Both the position numbers and the translations under genes were made by a program. DNA of 64,000 nt from Desulfomonile tiedjei (GTDB lineage Bacteria > Desulfobacterota > Desulfomonilia > Desulfomonilales > Desulfomonilaceae), in the NCBI GenBank assembly GCA_016218715.1, contig JACRDG010000025.1, positions 104,576-168,575 on the forward strand, in the 5' to 3' direction. This document shows positions 1-9,613 of the stretch, in pieces (positions within the stretch are counted from its first letter, which is position 1; each line of letters starts with the position of its first letter). The notes under the pieces are model-generated. The model was not told the origin of the DNA. It saw nothing but the letters and a program-made list of their open reading frames with translations, and searched no databases.

Positions 1-326
1 GAGTCGAGCCGGGCTGAAATCCTGCCTGTCTTCCCTTGTCCAAGGCCGGTCCCCCGTCCTCCCCTATAATGAAGGGGAGACAGGAGAGGTTTTCAGCGAT
101 CTTGGCACAGCACAGCACAGCACAGAGCGAGGATGGCTCGTCGACACCTGAGCGCCGATGGCGGGGTGGACGTCCGCGACCAAAGGCTACCAGTCCATTA
201 TCAAACGGGTGATGGCGGAAACCAAGTCAGGATTAGGCTTTTCCTTCGCGTCCGGCGGACCGGCGATCAGGGATGGTACGGGGTAGTTCAACCTCTCTTT
301 GATTTGGCGGTCGGTAGGTGCAAATC
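1..326. other. Upstream region of the liv operon, no supported gene
   Basis: No convincing coding sequence is seen here. Positions 61-77 hold a small palindrome (CCCCT, 7-nt loop, AGGGG) whose loop overlaps a TATAAT-like hexamer at 65-70, but no good -35 box lies upstream. Positions 106-125 are four tandem copies of CACAG. Short open frames between 130 and 320 lack a ribosome site and family resemblance. The substrate-binding gene expected with a liv transporter is not in the window and may lie to the left. Confidence 0.5.
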
Positions 327-1223
327 ATGGCGTTCGATCCATCCATACTGGCGGTGCAACTGGTCAGCGGGTTGTCCCGCGCGATGATCCTGTTCCTCAT
401 GGCATCGGGACTGACGCTGGTGTTCGGGGTCATGCGCGTCATTAACTTTGCTCACGGCTCATTCTACATGCTTGGCGCGTACCTGGCGTTCAGTATCACT
501 CAGATGCTTTCAACCGTTTCGGGCGGCTTCTGGATCGCACTCGTCGTGGCCCCGGCCATCGTGTCGATCGTCGGCGGGGTGGTGGAGTATACCCTGCTGA
601 GGAGGATTTACCACAAGGAGCACTTGCTGCAGATATTGCTCACGTATGCGCTGATCTTCGTGCTCAACGATCTGACAAAGATGCTGTGGGGCGTTGAGTT
701 ACGCATGGTGAACACTCCGGCCGCGCTCAGCGGTTTCGTAGACTTTGCAGGACACAAGTTTCCGATCTATTACTTCTTTATCATCGGGGTGGGGCTGGCA
801 GTGGCGGTAGGGATCTGGTTCCTCCTGCAGAAGACCCGGTTCGGCAAGCTCCTCCGCGCCGCGGCCGAGCACCGGGACATGGTGGACGCGCTTGGATACA
901 ACGTGGGTGGCCTCTTTACGATCGTGTTCATGGTGGCGACTTGGTTGGGCGGGCTCGCGGGAGTGGTCATCGCTCCGACAATCCGTATTTCAATTGGTAT
1001 GGGAATGGACATCATCATCGAGTCGTTCCTGGTGGTGATCATCGGCGGCCTGGGGAACGTGTGGGGAGCACTCCTCGGCGCGCTTATCACGGGCCAATTG
1101 TATGCGTTCGGCATTCTCGTCCTCGAGAAGTACGCCATGGCATTTCTGTTTGCACTGGCAGCGCTTATTATCATCTTTCGGCCCAGCGGACTGCTCGGCA
1201 AATCCACTGAGGAAGGCGGTTGA
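327..1223 (+). CDS. livH: Branched-chain amino acid ABC transporter permease LivH
   Basis: Inner-membrane permease of a HAAT-family (Liv) ABC importer for branched-chain or related amino acids. The 298-residue product is a normal LivH length and consists of about eight hydrophobic helices. The family motif NFAHGSFYMLGAY is near the N-terminus. ATG 327 is preferred over an in-frame GTG at 318 because GGTAGG (313-318) lies at a suitable distance upstream of the ATG. The stop overlaps the beginning of livM, so the four genes livHMGF form one tightly packed operon. The family assignment is firm; the actual substrate (leucine, amide, urea or aromatic acid) cannot be told from sequence alone. Confidence 0.92.
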   Translation: MAFDPSILAVQLVSGLSRAMILFLMASGLTLVFGVMRVINFAHGSFYMLGAYLAFSITQMLSTVSGGFWIALVVAPAIVSIVGGVVEYTLLRRIYHKEHLLQILLTYALIFVLNDLTKMLWGVELRMVNTPAALSGFVDFAGHKFPIYYFFIIGVGLAVAVGIWFLLQKTRFGKLLRAAAEHRDMVDALGYNVGGLFTIVFMVATWLGGLAGVVIAPTIRISIGMGMDIIIESFLVVIIGGLGNVWGALLGALITGQLYAFGILVLEKYAMAFLFALAALIIIFRPSGLLGKSTEEGG

Positions 1224-1228
1224 GCGCG

Positions 1229-2197
1229 ATGGCCGACCACAGCGCGAAGCACTGGGGCTTGTGGCTCGCGGTCGGGATTGTTCTCGTCGCGCTGCCGTTC
1301 GTTCTGGAGAAAGGCGTCTCGCAGTATTACCTGTACATCGCGATCAAGATCATCGTATGGGCGCTGTTCGCGATGAGCTTTAACCTCGTGCTGGGATACG
1401 GCGGCATGATGTCTTTCGGCCACGCGGCGTTCTACGGCGTGGGAGCCTACTGCGCGGCATTGCTTAGTGTGAAAGCATCGTGGCCCATGCCGTTGGCCTT
1501 CCTCGCCGCGCCGGTAGCTGCGGCGATTGCGGGACTCGCGATCGGCTTTTTCAGCGTGCGCATCAAGGGGGTGTTCTATTTCGCCGTGCTCACGCTCTCG
1601 TTTGCGCAGCTCCTCTACATCGTGGCGTTCAAGTGGCGGAGCTTCACCTTCGGCGACGACGGCATCCAGGGCATCCCGGTTCCGGATATCATCTCCACTC
1701 AGGATTCGTATATTGGGTATTACTACTTTGCGCTCGCGGTGACCCTCGTTTGCGTGTATCTCCTGTGGCGGATCGCGCGCTCACCCTTCGGCCTCATGCT
1801 CCGTACGCTTCGAGACAACCCTCAGCGTTCTACCTTCATCGGGATGAACGTGCAGCACTACCGGCTCATCGCGTTCACGATCTCGGCATTCTTTTCGGGG
1901 GTGGCGGGAGCGCTCTTTACCTTTCTGGAAACGTCGATCTCACCTGACGTGCTGTTTTGGAGTACCTCCGGTGAGGTCATCCTCATAGGGTTGCTCGGCG
2001 GCATGGATGTGTTCCTCGGGCCCGCGCTCGGTGCAGCAATCATGGTACTGCTCAACTCATTCATTACGTCGTACACCCAATATTGGCAGCTCTTCCTCGG
2101 CACCACGCTGATCCTGATCGTGCTCGTCTTTCCGCAGGGCGTAGGCGGCCTCATACGGGATTACTACGTTGCCTGGAAGAGGGAGAAACGCACCTGA
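1229..2197 (+). CDS. livM: Branched-chain amino acid ABC transporter permease LivM
   Basis: Second inner-membrane permease of the Liv importer, pairing with LivH. The 322-residue product is strongly hydrophobic and carries the LivM signature GMMSFGHAAFYGVGAY around residues 60-75. It ends in a basic tail (AWKREKRT) that would face the cytoplasm. ATG 1229 is chosen over an in-frame TTG at 1220, which would overlap livH. Its TGA stop (2195-2197) shares a base with the ATG of livG, which points to translational coupling. The family is certain; the transported ligand is inferred only from the family. Confidence 0.92.
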   Translation: MADHSAKHWGLWLAVGIVLVALPFVLEKGVSQYYLYIAIKIIVWALFAMSFNLVLGYGGMMSFGHAAFYGVGAYCAALLSVKASWPMPLAFLAAPVAAAIAGLAIGFFSVRIKGVFYFAVLTLSFAQLLYIVAFKWRSFTFGDDGIQGIPVPDIISTQDSYIGYYYFALAVTLVCVYLLWRIARSPFGLMLRTLRDNPQRSTFIGMNVQHYRLIAFTISAFFSGVAGALFTFLETSISPDVLFWSTSGEVILIGLLGGMDVFLGPALGAAIMVLLNSFITSYTQYWQLFLGTTLILIVLVFPQGVGGLIRDYYVAWKREKRT

Positions 2198-2937
2198 TGG
2201 CTATGCTTGAAGCACAAGGACTGACAAAAGCGTTTGGCGGCGTGGCCGCGGTGAGCGCAGTGAACCTCGCGGTGCAGGAGAACCGGATCTACAGCATCAT
2301 CGGGCCGAACGGTGCGGGCAAGACCACGCTCTTCAACCTACTCAGCGGCCGTCTGCCCTGCGATCACGGCCGGGTCTTTTTCAAGGGGATTGAGATTACC
2401 GGCCTTGCGCCGGAGCACATCGTCAGGATGGGCATGGGAAGGTCGTTCCAGGTGACGAACATCTTCCCGAAACTCACGGTTTTCGAGAATATCCAGTCCA
2501 CCGTGCTCTTTCAACAGGGCAAAGGGCTCAGTCTGTTCGCGGCAGCGCACGCTCTGGGGATCGAGGAGACCGAAACGGTCCTCGATATGGTCGGCATGCT
2601 CGAGAAACGTGAAGAACCTGCCGGCGTGCTCTCTGCGGGCGACCTGAAGCGGTTGGAACTCGGCATCGTCCTGGCGACCAAGCCGGACCTGCTCCTCCTG
2701 GACGAGCCCACGTGTGGAATGTCGCCGGTCGAAACATCGGCCACTATAGAGTTGATCAAGCGCATCGCGGACGAAACGTCGCTGACGGTGCTCTTCACTG
2801 AGCACAAGATGGATGTGGTCTTCTCCATCTCATCTCACATCACCGTCATGAACTTCGGGAGGGTCATCGCTGCAGGACCTCCGGAAGTAATCCGGGCAAA
2901 CGGCGAGGTTCAACGTATCTATTTCGGAGAGGGATGA
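2197..2937 (+). CDS. livG: Branched-chain amino acid ABC transporter ATPase LivG
   Basis: Cytoplasmic ATPase of the Liv importer, 246 residues, normal length. Walker A is GPNGAGKTT near residues 36-44 and Walker B is LLLLDEPTCGM. The signature loop reads LSAGDLKRLEL, where LivG proteins usually have a GQ or GE pair (LSYGQQR-like), so this half-site is slightly divergent. The start ATG at 2197 overlaps the livM stop and follows a GAGGGAGAAA stretch. A long in-frame upstream extension inside livM is not part of the protein. It forms the nucleotide-binding dimer with LivF. Confidence 0.92.
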   Translation: MAMLEAQGLTKAFGGVAAVSAVNLAVQENRIYSIIGPNGAGKTTLFNLLSGRLPCDHGRVFFKGIEITGLAPEHIVRMGMGRSFQVTNIFPKLTVFENIQSTVLFQQGKGLSLFAAAHALGIEETETVLDMVGMLEKREEPAGVLSAGDLKRLELGIVLATKPDLLLLDEPTCGMSPVETSATIELIKRIADETSLTVLFTEHKMDVVFSISSHITVMNFGRVIAAGPPEVIRANGEVQRIYFGEG

Positions 2938-3644
2938 TGGCATTCCTGGAGATCGAGGGCATCAATACCTTCTACGGGGTGTTCCAGGCCCTCTTCGACG
3001 TATCGTTGCGCCTCGAAGAAGGTGAGGCCGTCTGCTTGTTGGGGAGAAACGGCGCGGGTAAAACCACAACACTTAGCAGCATAGTGGGGCTCAATTCGCC
3101 TCGTTCCGGCTCCATCACCTTCAAAGGGACGAACGTCACCGGCAAGCGGCCCTATGAAATCGCTCGATTGGGTGTGGGGTTTGCGCCGGAAAACCGCCTC
3201 ATATTCCAGGATCTTACCGTACGGGACAATCTGGAATTGGGTTGCAGGAAGAAACAACGGTCCGAGCTTGTTGGGGCGCTCGATAAGGTGTACCATCTGT
3301 TTCCACGCCTCAAGAACCTTGAAGACCGCCAGGGCGGAACGCTGAGCGGGGGCGAACAGCAGATGCTTACTATCGCCAGGGCCCTCATGGGAAATCCTGA
3401 CCTGCTGCTCCTCGATGAACTTACTACCGGTCTTGCGCCGATAGTCATACAGTTACTAAAGACACAGATCACACAGTTGAAACAGGAGAAGCTCACTATT
3501 CTGCTCACCGAACAGAACGCGCTCTTCGCTCTCGACATCTCTGACCGAGTCTACGTCATCGACAAGGGAACGATCGTCTATGACGGCAGCGTGGAGGGCC
3601 TTCGACAAGACCTCGATTTAATGCGACAGTATTTGGGTGTATGA
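2934..3644 (+). CDS. livF: Branched-chain amino acid ABC transporter ATPase LivF
   Basis: Second ATPase of the Liv importer, 236 residues as usual for LivF. Walker A is GRNGAGKTT, the signature loop is a canonical LSGGEQQ and Walker B is LLLLDELTTGL, with Leu where DEP is common. The start is one of two adjacent ATG codons (2934/2937) after GGAGAGGG, and the gene overlaps the livG stop by four bases. It is the last intact gene of the operon. The DNA directly downstream is a decayed antirepressor-like fragment, so transcription probably ends within or beyond that remnant; no clear terminator is visible. Confidence 0.92.
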   Translation: MMAFLEIEGINTFYGVFQALFDVSLRLEEGEAVCLLGRNGAGKTTTLSSIVGLNSPRSGSITFKGTNVTGKRPYEIARLGVGFAPENRLIFQDLTVRDNLELGCRKKQRSELVGALDKVYHLFPRLKNLEDRQGGTLSGGEQQMLTIARALMGNPDLLLLDELTTGLAPIVIQLLKTQITQLKQEKLTILLTEQNALFALDISDRVYVIDKGTIVYDGSVEGLRQDLDLMRQYLGV

Positions 3645-3679
3645 AGCGGCGAGGTCGCGTCACCTTGCCTTTCCCTTGC

Positions 3680-4038
3680 CAAGAGGGGAGTGGGGTTACA
3701 TTCAAACAACTGGCCGAGGTGCGCGGGTATGAGGACCATCGGGCCTTCATCAACCTAATTAATCGTAATTACCTGAATTGCCCAAGGAACACCTGCGTCA
3801 TCAAAATGATGATGGAGGGTCAAAGTAGCTCCGTGCTCATCCTTGACTGCGTGGATGTCATCCGGGCCTCGATGCTTTCGGACGCTCCTCGAGGCCAGAG
3901 TTTCGGGCGTTTGCGAGCAAAGTGTTTCATCCGGTTATGACTCAGGGGCACTACCTCTATGTGGATTCATCCTTACACCGTTCGCGTCTTCTGACGGGGA
4001 CACACCCCTGCTCCGTGACCGCATCACCCAAGCCGTAA
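3680..4038 (+). pseudogene. Frameshifted antirepressor-like (BRO/ORF6N-type) remnant
   Basis: In frame with 3641 the translation contains VTFKQLAEVRGYEDHRAF, then a basic linker and SMLSDAPRG. Near 3905-3910 the homologous reading moves to another frame (AFASKVFHPVMTQGHY) and then stops at 4036-4038. The order of segments (substrate-like head VT.KQLA..., then MLSDAPR, then FA..V..PV.TQ) matches a second remnant at 61.8-62.1 kb in this window. It also resembles the N-terminal domain of phage antirepressor/BRO-type proteins. No start codon with a ribosome site is apparent. Seen directly: the two paralogous peptides and the frame change. Inferred: the antirepressor family name and loss of function. 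Confidence 0.55.
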
Positions 4039-4585
4039 TGTGGTTCGATCGGGGGTTCTCGGTTCGTGGTCCCGAGAGATTCTTGGGTCCGAAAGCAGAT
4101 TTGGCTTGACTCCTGACCGGGTCTTGTTGGACTATGCGTTTGCTTCAGAAGGTTAGAATCCCACAGACATGCAGCATCGGTGAGCCAAATACGTATCGCG
4201 GCGAAACACGTCTCGATCGAGGGGGAGTGTTGTTCTGCGCTGCAGACGGTGCTTTAGGAGAAGACCATCTTTGTGGTTCCCTACCTATGGCGCATCGTCA
4301 CCACGAACGCGCTCACTCGTAAGGCGGCAGTCGCCGAGGCAGGTATTTCCGTTCGAAATGCGGTTGTCGTGAGCGGTGTTGGCGGACAAATAGAGGGACG
4401 CCTGACGTTCCGTTCACCGTGGGACAGAAGGATACGGGAGCATAGACGCGGCCGCGAAGAGCCTGTGGCTCATCGTGACCAAACGGGTGGGAGCCCGTTG
4501 GAATGAGTTCGCACAACTGATGTGGTGACAGACAAGTCTGCATAAGATTGCACGATAGACGATTTCAACTACGGAGGGGAGTCAC
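4039..4585. other. Intergenic region upstream of the giant surface protein
   Basis: About 550 bases with no supported gene. A short open frame at 4273-4506 has no ribosome site and no recognisable motif. TTGACT at 4107-4112 is a weak -35 candidate without a good -10. The last 15 bases before 4586 supply the strong ribosome site GGAGGGGAG of the next gene. The origin of the stretch is unclear; it may be decayed sequence linked to the neighbouring remnant. Confidence 0.4.
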
Positions 4586-7500
4586 GTGGGAGTGTTCGAT
4601 TTCTGGAATAAACCGAAAGTTTGCCGGCCGACCATGCTTCTGCAACAGCTCGAGGAGCGTATCGTCCTCGATGCGGCCATAACGCCGACCGATCAGCAGA
4701 ATCAGGACAACACCGCGACCAATCCGACCGACCAGATGGATCCGCTCGGCGCTGCAGGCCACGCGGACGCTGGAGTGCAGGGAGGCGCTGCGGATGCTGC
4801 GGACTCAGCGAGTCAGTTGGGCCACGTGTTCAATAAGGATCTCAACGTGGTCCTCATCTCCAACGCACTCGGTGACATCGACGCGATCTCCAACGCTGTG
4901 GTTCCCGGCGCGCACGTCATCGTGTACGACGCTCACCACGATACCATCGAGACCATTACCGGAGAATTGGCTGAGCTGGTTAACACGTCAGGTGAAAAGA
5001 TCGATCATTTGGCAGTGTTGAGCCATGGAGAATCCGGGCATCTGAGCTTGTCCACCATCCAGAGTTTCAATGCGCTCACGGTGGAGCTCAACCCCGCTCC
5101 CTGGACCGCGCTGGGCGGCCTGTTCGACGAAGGAGCGCGAATAGACTTTTACGCATGCGAGATGGGCAGCGGCGACCAGGGCTTGCATCTGCTGAGTGCT
5201 ATAGCGAAGGCGGCGGGGGCTACCGTCTGGGCAAGCAGCGATGCAACGGGTAATCTTGGCGGAGCGGATTGGGACTTGGAGGTGAAGACCGGACCCAGCG
5301 AAATGGGATCGTTGATTGACGCCTCCGGTCTCACCGGCATGGACATCTACCTAACGAGCGCGCCCGTTGTCGATAGTCAGAACATATCGGTGAACGAAGA
5401 CGGCACCTTGACCATCACCGTAACCGGGAGCGATGCGGACGATCCTGATGTCCGCTTGGTGACGTTTGAGGTGACTGGCCCAGTGGATCACGGCACCCTG
5501 TCCGTCCTCGGTTCGGTCGTCAAAACCTCGGCTGGCCATTACTCCCAGGAATTTCTATACAAGCCCACCTCCGATTACTCCGGGCCGGACGACTTCCAGT
5601 TTGCAATGAAGACACCGGCAGATGGTGGATGGAGAGGCTTCGCTGCGGGGGTGGGCCCCTTGATTGTAGCGGGCTTCGGCGATGGCATACCCGTTGTTTT
5701 AGGTATTTTCACCGGTGATCTGAACGACGACGGGCATATGGATTTGGTTTTCACCAAGGGACTTTTTTCTCAGCCCGCCCCCAACTTCGCTGTCTATTAT
5801 AATGACGGTAACGGAGGTTTCGAAAACCCTGTCTTTATATCGTCTCCCAACCCAACCTACATGGCATTTGGTGATCTGAACGGTGACGGAGATTTGGACT
5901 TGGTTGTAGCCAACAACCTGGGACCGGATGTCGTCTATTTCAACCAGGGAGATGGCACGCTGGTAGAAGGAACATGGCTTGGTGGTTCAGAAGGGCCATC
6001 CAACTGCGTTGCGGTTGCTGATCTAGACAATGATAACGACCTGGATATTGTTGTTGGCAGAGGAGTGAACGGCGACCTGAGGTCCGATATCGTTTATTTC
6101 AATGACTCGACGGGAGTATTCACTCCCTACACGATTCCGGGAAGCGACACGTATCCGACTTTTGACCTTTTCCAGGGAAATATCAATGGAGACGAGTATG
6201 TCGACCTTGCCTTTGTAGACGCGTGGGGCTGGACTGCGGAGGGCTGGATGCCGAATCCGGGAGACGGAAGATTCTCGGGAGTCAATAATTTTCCGAGACC
6301 ACCGGAGTTCATTGACGAGGAGTGTATGGTACTCGACGACTTTGACAACGATGGACTTGCAGATGTTCTGGTGCCATTTATTGGGCCGAACCAAGTCTTG
6401 TACCTCAAGAACGAAGGTGACGGGTATGGGGCCTGGACAACGTTTGGGACTCTATCTTTTTGTCGCGATGTTGATTCAGGAGACATCGATGGCGATGGAT
6501 ATTCGGACGTCGTGATCGCCGGTGACTACGGTGGACTGGGAAATGTATACTATCTGAACGACGCCTCAGGGAACTTCGCCGACGGTCCTGTGTCCACCTC
6601 CACTTATAGCCAGGCAGTCCATCTGGCCGATGTCAACAACGACGGGTACCTGGATCTGCTATACGGGCAGTCCGACGGAGTACACGTCCATTGGAATCTC
6701 GGTGGTGAAACCATCTCTTCGGACGTTCAATCAGTTCAGATAACAATTGATCCGGTAAACGATGAACCGGTCAATACGGTCCCCGTGAGCGATCCGATCA
6801 ATCGCATCCACGTGACTGAGGACGTGCAGCATCTGTTTGGAACGGACGTCGTCCAGGTCGACGATGTGGACATCGCACGCGGCGAAGGTGACGGGACGGT
6901 TCAGGTGACACTCAATGCCTCGAACGGAGCGCTTGCTTTGACTGGCAGCACGACGGGACTGACCGGGGACACGGACGGGAGCGACGGCACGCTGAGCTTC
7001 TCCGGCCTACTCGCAAACGTGAACGATGCGCTCGATGGGCTGGCGTTCACGGGGAATCTCAACTACAACGGCGATGCTCAGATCGTGATGGAGACGAGCG
7101 ACCTGGGGAACAACCCGGCTCCTGCGCTGACAGACACCGACACGGTTTACCTCACGGTCGATGCGGTGAACGACGCCCCTACCGACATCACCCTGGGCAA
7201 CAGCACCATAGCAGAGAACGCAGGGCTGAATGCTTTGGTGGGGACCTTCACGTCGACCGACCCCGATGCCGGCGATACCTTCGTGTACGCCTTGGTGCAG
7301 GGTGAGGAGTGGTTCACCATTTCGGGCAATCAGTTGCTTGCCAATACAAGCTTCGACTACGAGACCCTTCCCAATGACTACTCCATTCGTGTTCAAGTCA
7401 CCGACCAGAACGGAGCGGGCTTGAGCTTTGAGAGCGACTTCACCATCACCGTAACCGACGTGAACGAGGTTCCCACTGACATATCGTTAATCGGCAGCAC

Positions 7501-9496
7501 TGTAGCGGAGAACCTGCCTGCCGATACGGTGGTCGGCACGTTGGGGGCAACCGATCAGGATACCGGGCAAACATTTACCTATTCCCTGGTAAGCAATCCC
7601 GACGGAGCTTTCCAGATCGTTGGGAACGAGCTGCAGACCGGGAAGTCACTGGATCACGAGGCCACCCCAACTATCGATGTGACAGTCAGAGTTACTGATA
7701 GTGGTACGCCAGGCTTGAGCTATGACAAGGTCTTCACCATAGCAGTGGCCGACGTGAACGAGGCTCCGACGGACATTGCTCTCACTGGTACGACCGTGGC
7801 TGAGAATCAGCCTGCCAATACGGTAGTAGGCACGCTCGGAGCGACCGATCCCGATACGGGTCAGACTTTCACCTATTCCCTGGTGAGCAACCCTGATGAT
7901 GCGTTCAAGATCGTGGGAAACGAGCTGCAGACTGCCAAGCCACTCGATCACGAGGCGACACCGACCATCGACGTGACCGTCAGGGTAACGGACAGCGGTA
8001 CGCCGGAGCTCACGTACGACAAAGTCTTCACCATCGCGGTCTCCGACGCGAACAATGCTCCGGTGAATACGCTCGGCACGTTTAGCGTCCCCGCAGGCAC
8101 GGCCCAGCTGACCTTGTCGCCGTACGGGATCCATGTGCACGATCAAGACCCAAATGACTTCCTGTCGGTGAGAGTCCAGGCCGGGACGGGCGTAACGGGT
8201 GTCGGTTGGGGACCGAGGCCGACGTTCGCACCCGAGTATGTGTACGTCGGGACAGAGACCGTCCTGAATCCATTACTGGAAGGGATCGCCGCGAACATCC
8301 AGCCCGGTTTTGCCGGCCAGGCAACCGTCCTGGTGACCACCACCGACCTGGCGGGTCTTTCCACAACCGGCACGGTGATCATCAACGTGGCACCGGGCCA
8401 ACTTCCCCCGCAGGTGACCATCGGGGCCACGGGATACGAGGTGTATGAAGACGGCAACCCGGTGGATCTCGGGACCTGCGTGACCGTATCCGACCCGAAC
8501 AGCGACGCGCTGACGGTCAATCTGGTCGCGCCGGTCGGGTCGGGCTGGAGCGCCTTGAACGCCATCGGATCGGGCGGCGCGACGGTAACCGGCAACGGGA
8601 CAACCTCGCTGCGCATTGCGGGTTCCATGGTCGATGTGCAGAACACGCTGCTCACACTCCACGGCACTTTGAGCACCAATTTCAACGGAAACTCTGGGAT
8701 CAACGTCACCGTCAGTGACGGCCGGAATGCTCCCGTGAACGCGGCGTTGACCATTCCTGTCGAGGCAGTCAACGATGCGCCGGTCGCCACCGCAGGGATC
8801 GTCGTTTCGGGCGACGTGAATTCTGCAATTCCCGTCACCCTTGGGATGACCGACCCGCTGGATGCTCCGTTTGCCGGAGGACCTGACGCTCTGCAATCCG
8901 TGACCGTCGGCACCGGTCCTGCCCATGGGACCGTAACCCATACCGGCTCCGGTGCGGGAGACTGGACGTACACTCCCAACCTCAACTGGACCGGGACCGA
9001 CACGTTCACCTATTTGGTGACTGACAACGGAGGCACAGCCGACGGTGGCGTCAACGCCAGTGCTTCAGCGGCAACCGTCACGGTCAACGTGGGCTCAGCG
9101 AATGATGCACCGGTGAACACGGTCCCGCTGGCGATTCAGAACGTCACGCAGGGCCAGTCGTTGATCTTCACCGGGACCAACGGGATCTCCGTGACCGATG
9201 CGGACGCAGGGACAGCAGCGATCCAAGTGGACCTGACGGCGACGCACGGCACGCTGACTCTCGGAGGACGGCCTTCTGCCACCCTGACGATAACCGGGAA
9301 CGGCTCAGGGACCGTGCACATCGTAGGGACCCAGGCCGATATCAACACGGCGCTCAACGGACTGACCTACCTCCCTGATAGCTGGTACAACGGCCCGGCG
9401 ACCATCACGATGGGTACCAGTGACCTGGGTCATACGCCACCTCCCGCCATGACCGACAGCGACGTCGTCAACATCAATATAATCAGGGTGCGGTAG
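4586..9496 (+). CDS. Giant surface protein: LEPR-type N-terminus, DUF4347, FG-GAP and cadherin repeats
   Basis: The 1636-residue protein begins with QQLEERIVLDAA (about residues 19-30), like the LEPR-XLL start found on very large exported proteins. A DUF4347-like domain follows (about 85-250: LNVVLISNAL, HLAVLSHGESG, IDFYACEMG). Around residues 375-690 there are seven FG-GAP/VCBS calcium-type repeats such as DLNGDGDLDLVV and DIDGDGYSDVVI. Three cadherin-like domains follow at about 861-1156; the second and third are nearly identical in protein. Ig/VCBS-like modules end the chain. GTG 4586 follows GGAGGGGAG. No classical signal peptide, RTX nonapeptides or sorting tail is visible, so the export route is unknown. 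The likely role is adhesion or a surface layer. Confidence 0.85.
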   Translation: MGVFDFWNKPKVCRPTMLLQQLEERIVLDAAITPTDQQNQDNTATNPTDQMDPLGAAGHADAGVQGGAADAADSASQLGHVFNKDLNVVLISNALGDIDAISNAVVPGAHVIVYDAHHDTIETITGELAELVNTSGEKIDHLAVLSHGESGHLSLSTIQSFNALTVELNPAPWTALGGLFDEGARIDFYACEMGSGDQGLHLLSAIAKAAGATVWASSDATGNLGGADWDLEVKTGPSEMGSLIDASGLTGMDIYLTSAPVVDSQNISVNEDGTLTITVTGSDADDPDVRLVTFEVTGPVDHGTLSVLGSVVKTSAGHYSQEFLYKPTSDYSGPDDFQFAMKTPADGGWRGFAAGVGPLIVAGFGDGIPVVLGIFTGDLNDDGHMDLVFTKGLFSQPAPNFAVYYNDGNGGFENPVFISSPNPTYMAFGDLNGDGDLDLVVANNLGPDVVYFNQGDGTLVEGTWLGGSEGPSNCVAVADLDNDNDLDIVVGRGVNGDLRSDIVYFNDSTGVFTPYTIPGSDTYPTFDLFQGNINGDEYVDLAFVDAWGWTAEGWMPNPGDGRFSGVNNFPRPPEFIDEECMVLDDFDNDGLADVLVPFIGPNQVLYLKNEGDGYGAWTTFGTLSFCRDVDSGDIDGDGYSDVVIAGDYGGLGNVYYLNDASGNFADGPVSTSTYSQAVHLADVNNDGYLDLLYGQSDGVHVHWNLGGETISSDVQSVQITIDPVNDEPVNTVPVSDPINRIHVTEDVQHLFGTDVVQVDDVDIARGEGDGTVQVTLNASNGALALTGSTTGLTGDTDGSDGTLSFSGLLANVNDALDGLAFTGNLNYNGDAQIVMETSDLGNNPAPALTDTDTVYLTVDAVNDAPTDITLGNSTIAENAGLNALVGTFTSTDPDAGDTFVYALVQGEEWFTISGNQLLANTSFDYETLPNDYSIRVQVTDQNGAGLSFESDFTITVTDVNEVPTDISLIGSTVAENLPADTVVGTLGATDQDTGQTFTYSLVSNPDGAFQIVGNELQTGKSLDHEATPTIDVTVRVTDSGTPGLSYDKVFTIAVADVNEAPTDIALTGTTVAENQPANTVVGTLGATDPDTGQTFTYSLVSNPDDAFKIVGNELQTAKPLDHEATPTIDVTVRVTDSGTPELTYDKVFTIAVSDANNAPVNTLGTFSVPAGTAQLTLSPYGIHVHDQDPNDFLSVRVQAGTGVTGVGWGPRPTFAPEYVYVGTETVLNPLLEGIAANIQPGFAGQATVLVTTTDLAGLSTTGTVIINVAPGQLPPQVTIGATGYEVYEDGNPVDLGTCVTVSDPNSDALTVNLVAPVGSGWSALNAIGSGGATVTGNGTTSLRIAGSMVDVQNTLLTLHGTLSTNFNGNSGINVTVSDGRNAPVNAALTIPVEAVNDAPVATAGIVVSGDVNSAIPVTLGMTDPLDAPFAGGPDALQSVTVGTGPAHGTVTHTGSGAGDWTYTPNLNWTGTDTFTYLVTDNGGTADGGVNASASAATVTVNVGSANDAPVNTVPLAIQNVTQGQSLIFTGTNGISVTDADAGTAAIQVDLTATHGTLTLGGRPSATLTITGNGSGTVHIVGTQADINTALNGLTYLPDSWYNGPATITMGTSDLGHTPPPAMTDSDVVNINIIRVR

Positions 9497-9533
9497 CCTG
9501 GCGGTCCAGTGGTCGTTCACGGGGCTTAAGGAA

Positions 9534-9580
9534 GCCCGGCTCCCAGCGAACCGGGCGGGGGGAGACCATCTCCCCTTCCC
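9534..9580 (+). terminator. Tandem GC hairpins after the giant gene
   Basis: Two small stem-loops follow the stop of the giant gene: GCCCGG/CCGGGC (9534-9556) and GGGGAGA/TCTCCCC with a 3-nt loop (9559-9575). The run after the second is only TTCCC, so this is a weak intrinsic terminator candidate. Confidence 0.4.
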
Positions 9581-9613
9581 AGCCCTCTCAATTATGATTC
9601 TGCGAAGGCCAGG

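Noticed and set aside
168..295. About 41-residue frame upstream of livH as a LivK remnant
   Set aside because: No similarity to a periplasmic binding protein could be recognised and no ribosome site precedes it.
4273..4506. 77-residue frame before the giant gene
   Set aside because: No ribosome site, no recognised motif and an Arg-rich tail; not distinguishable from chance.
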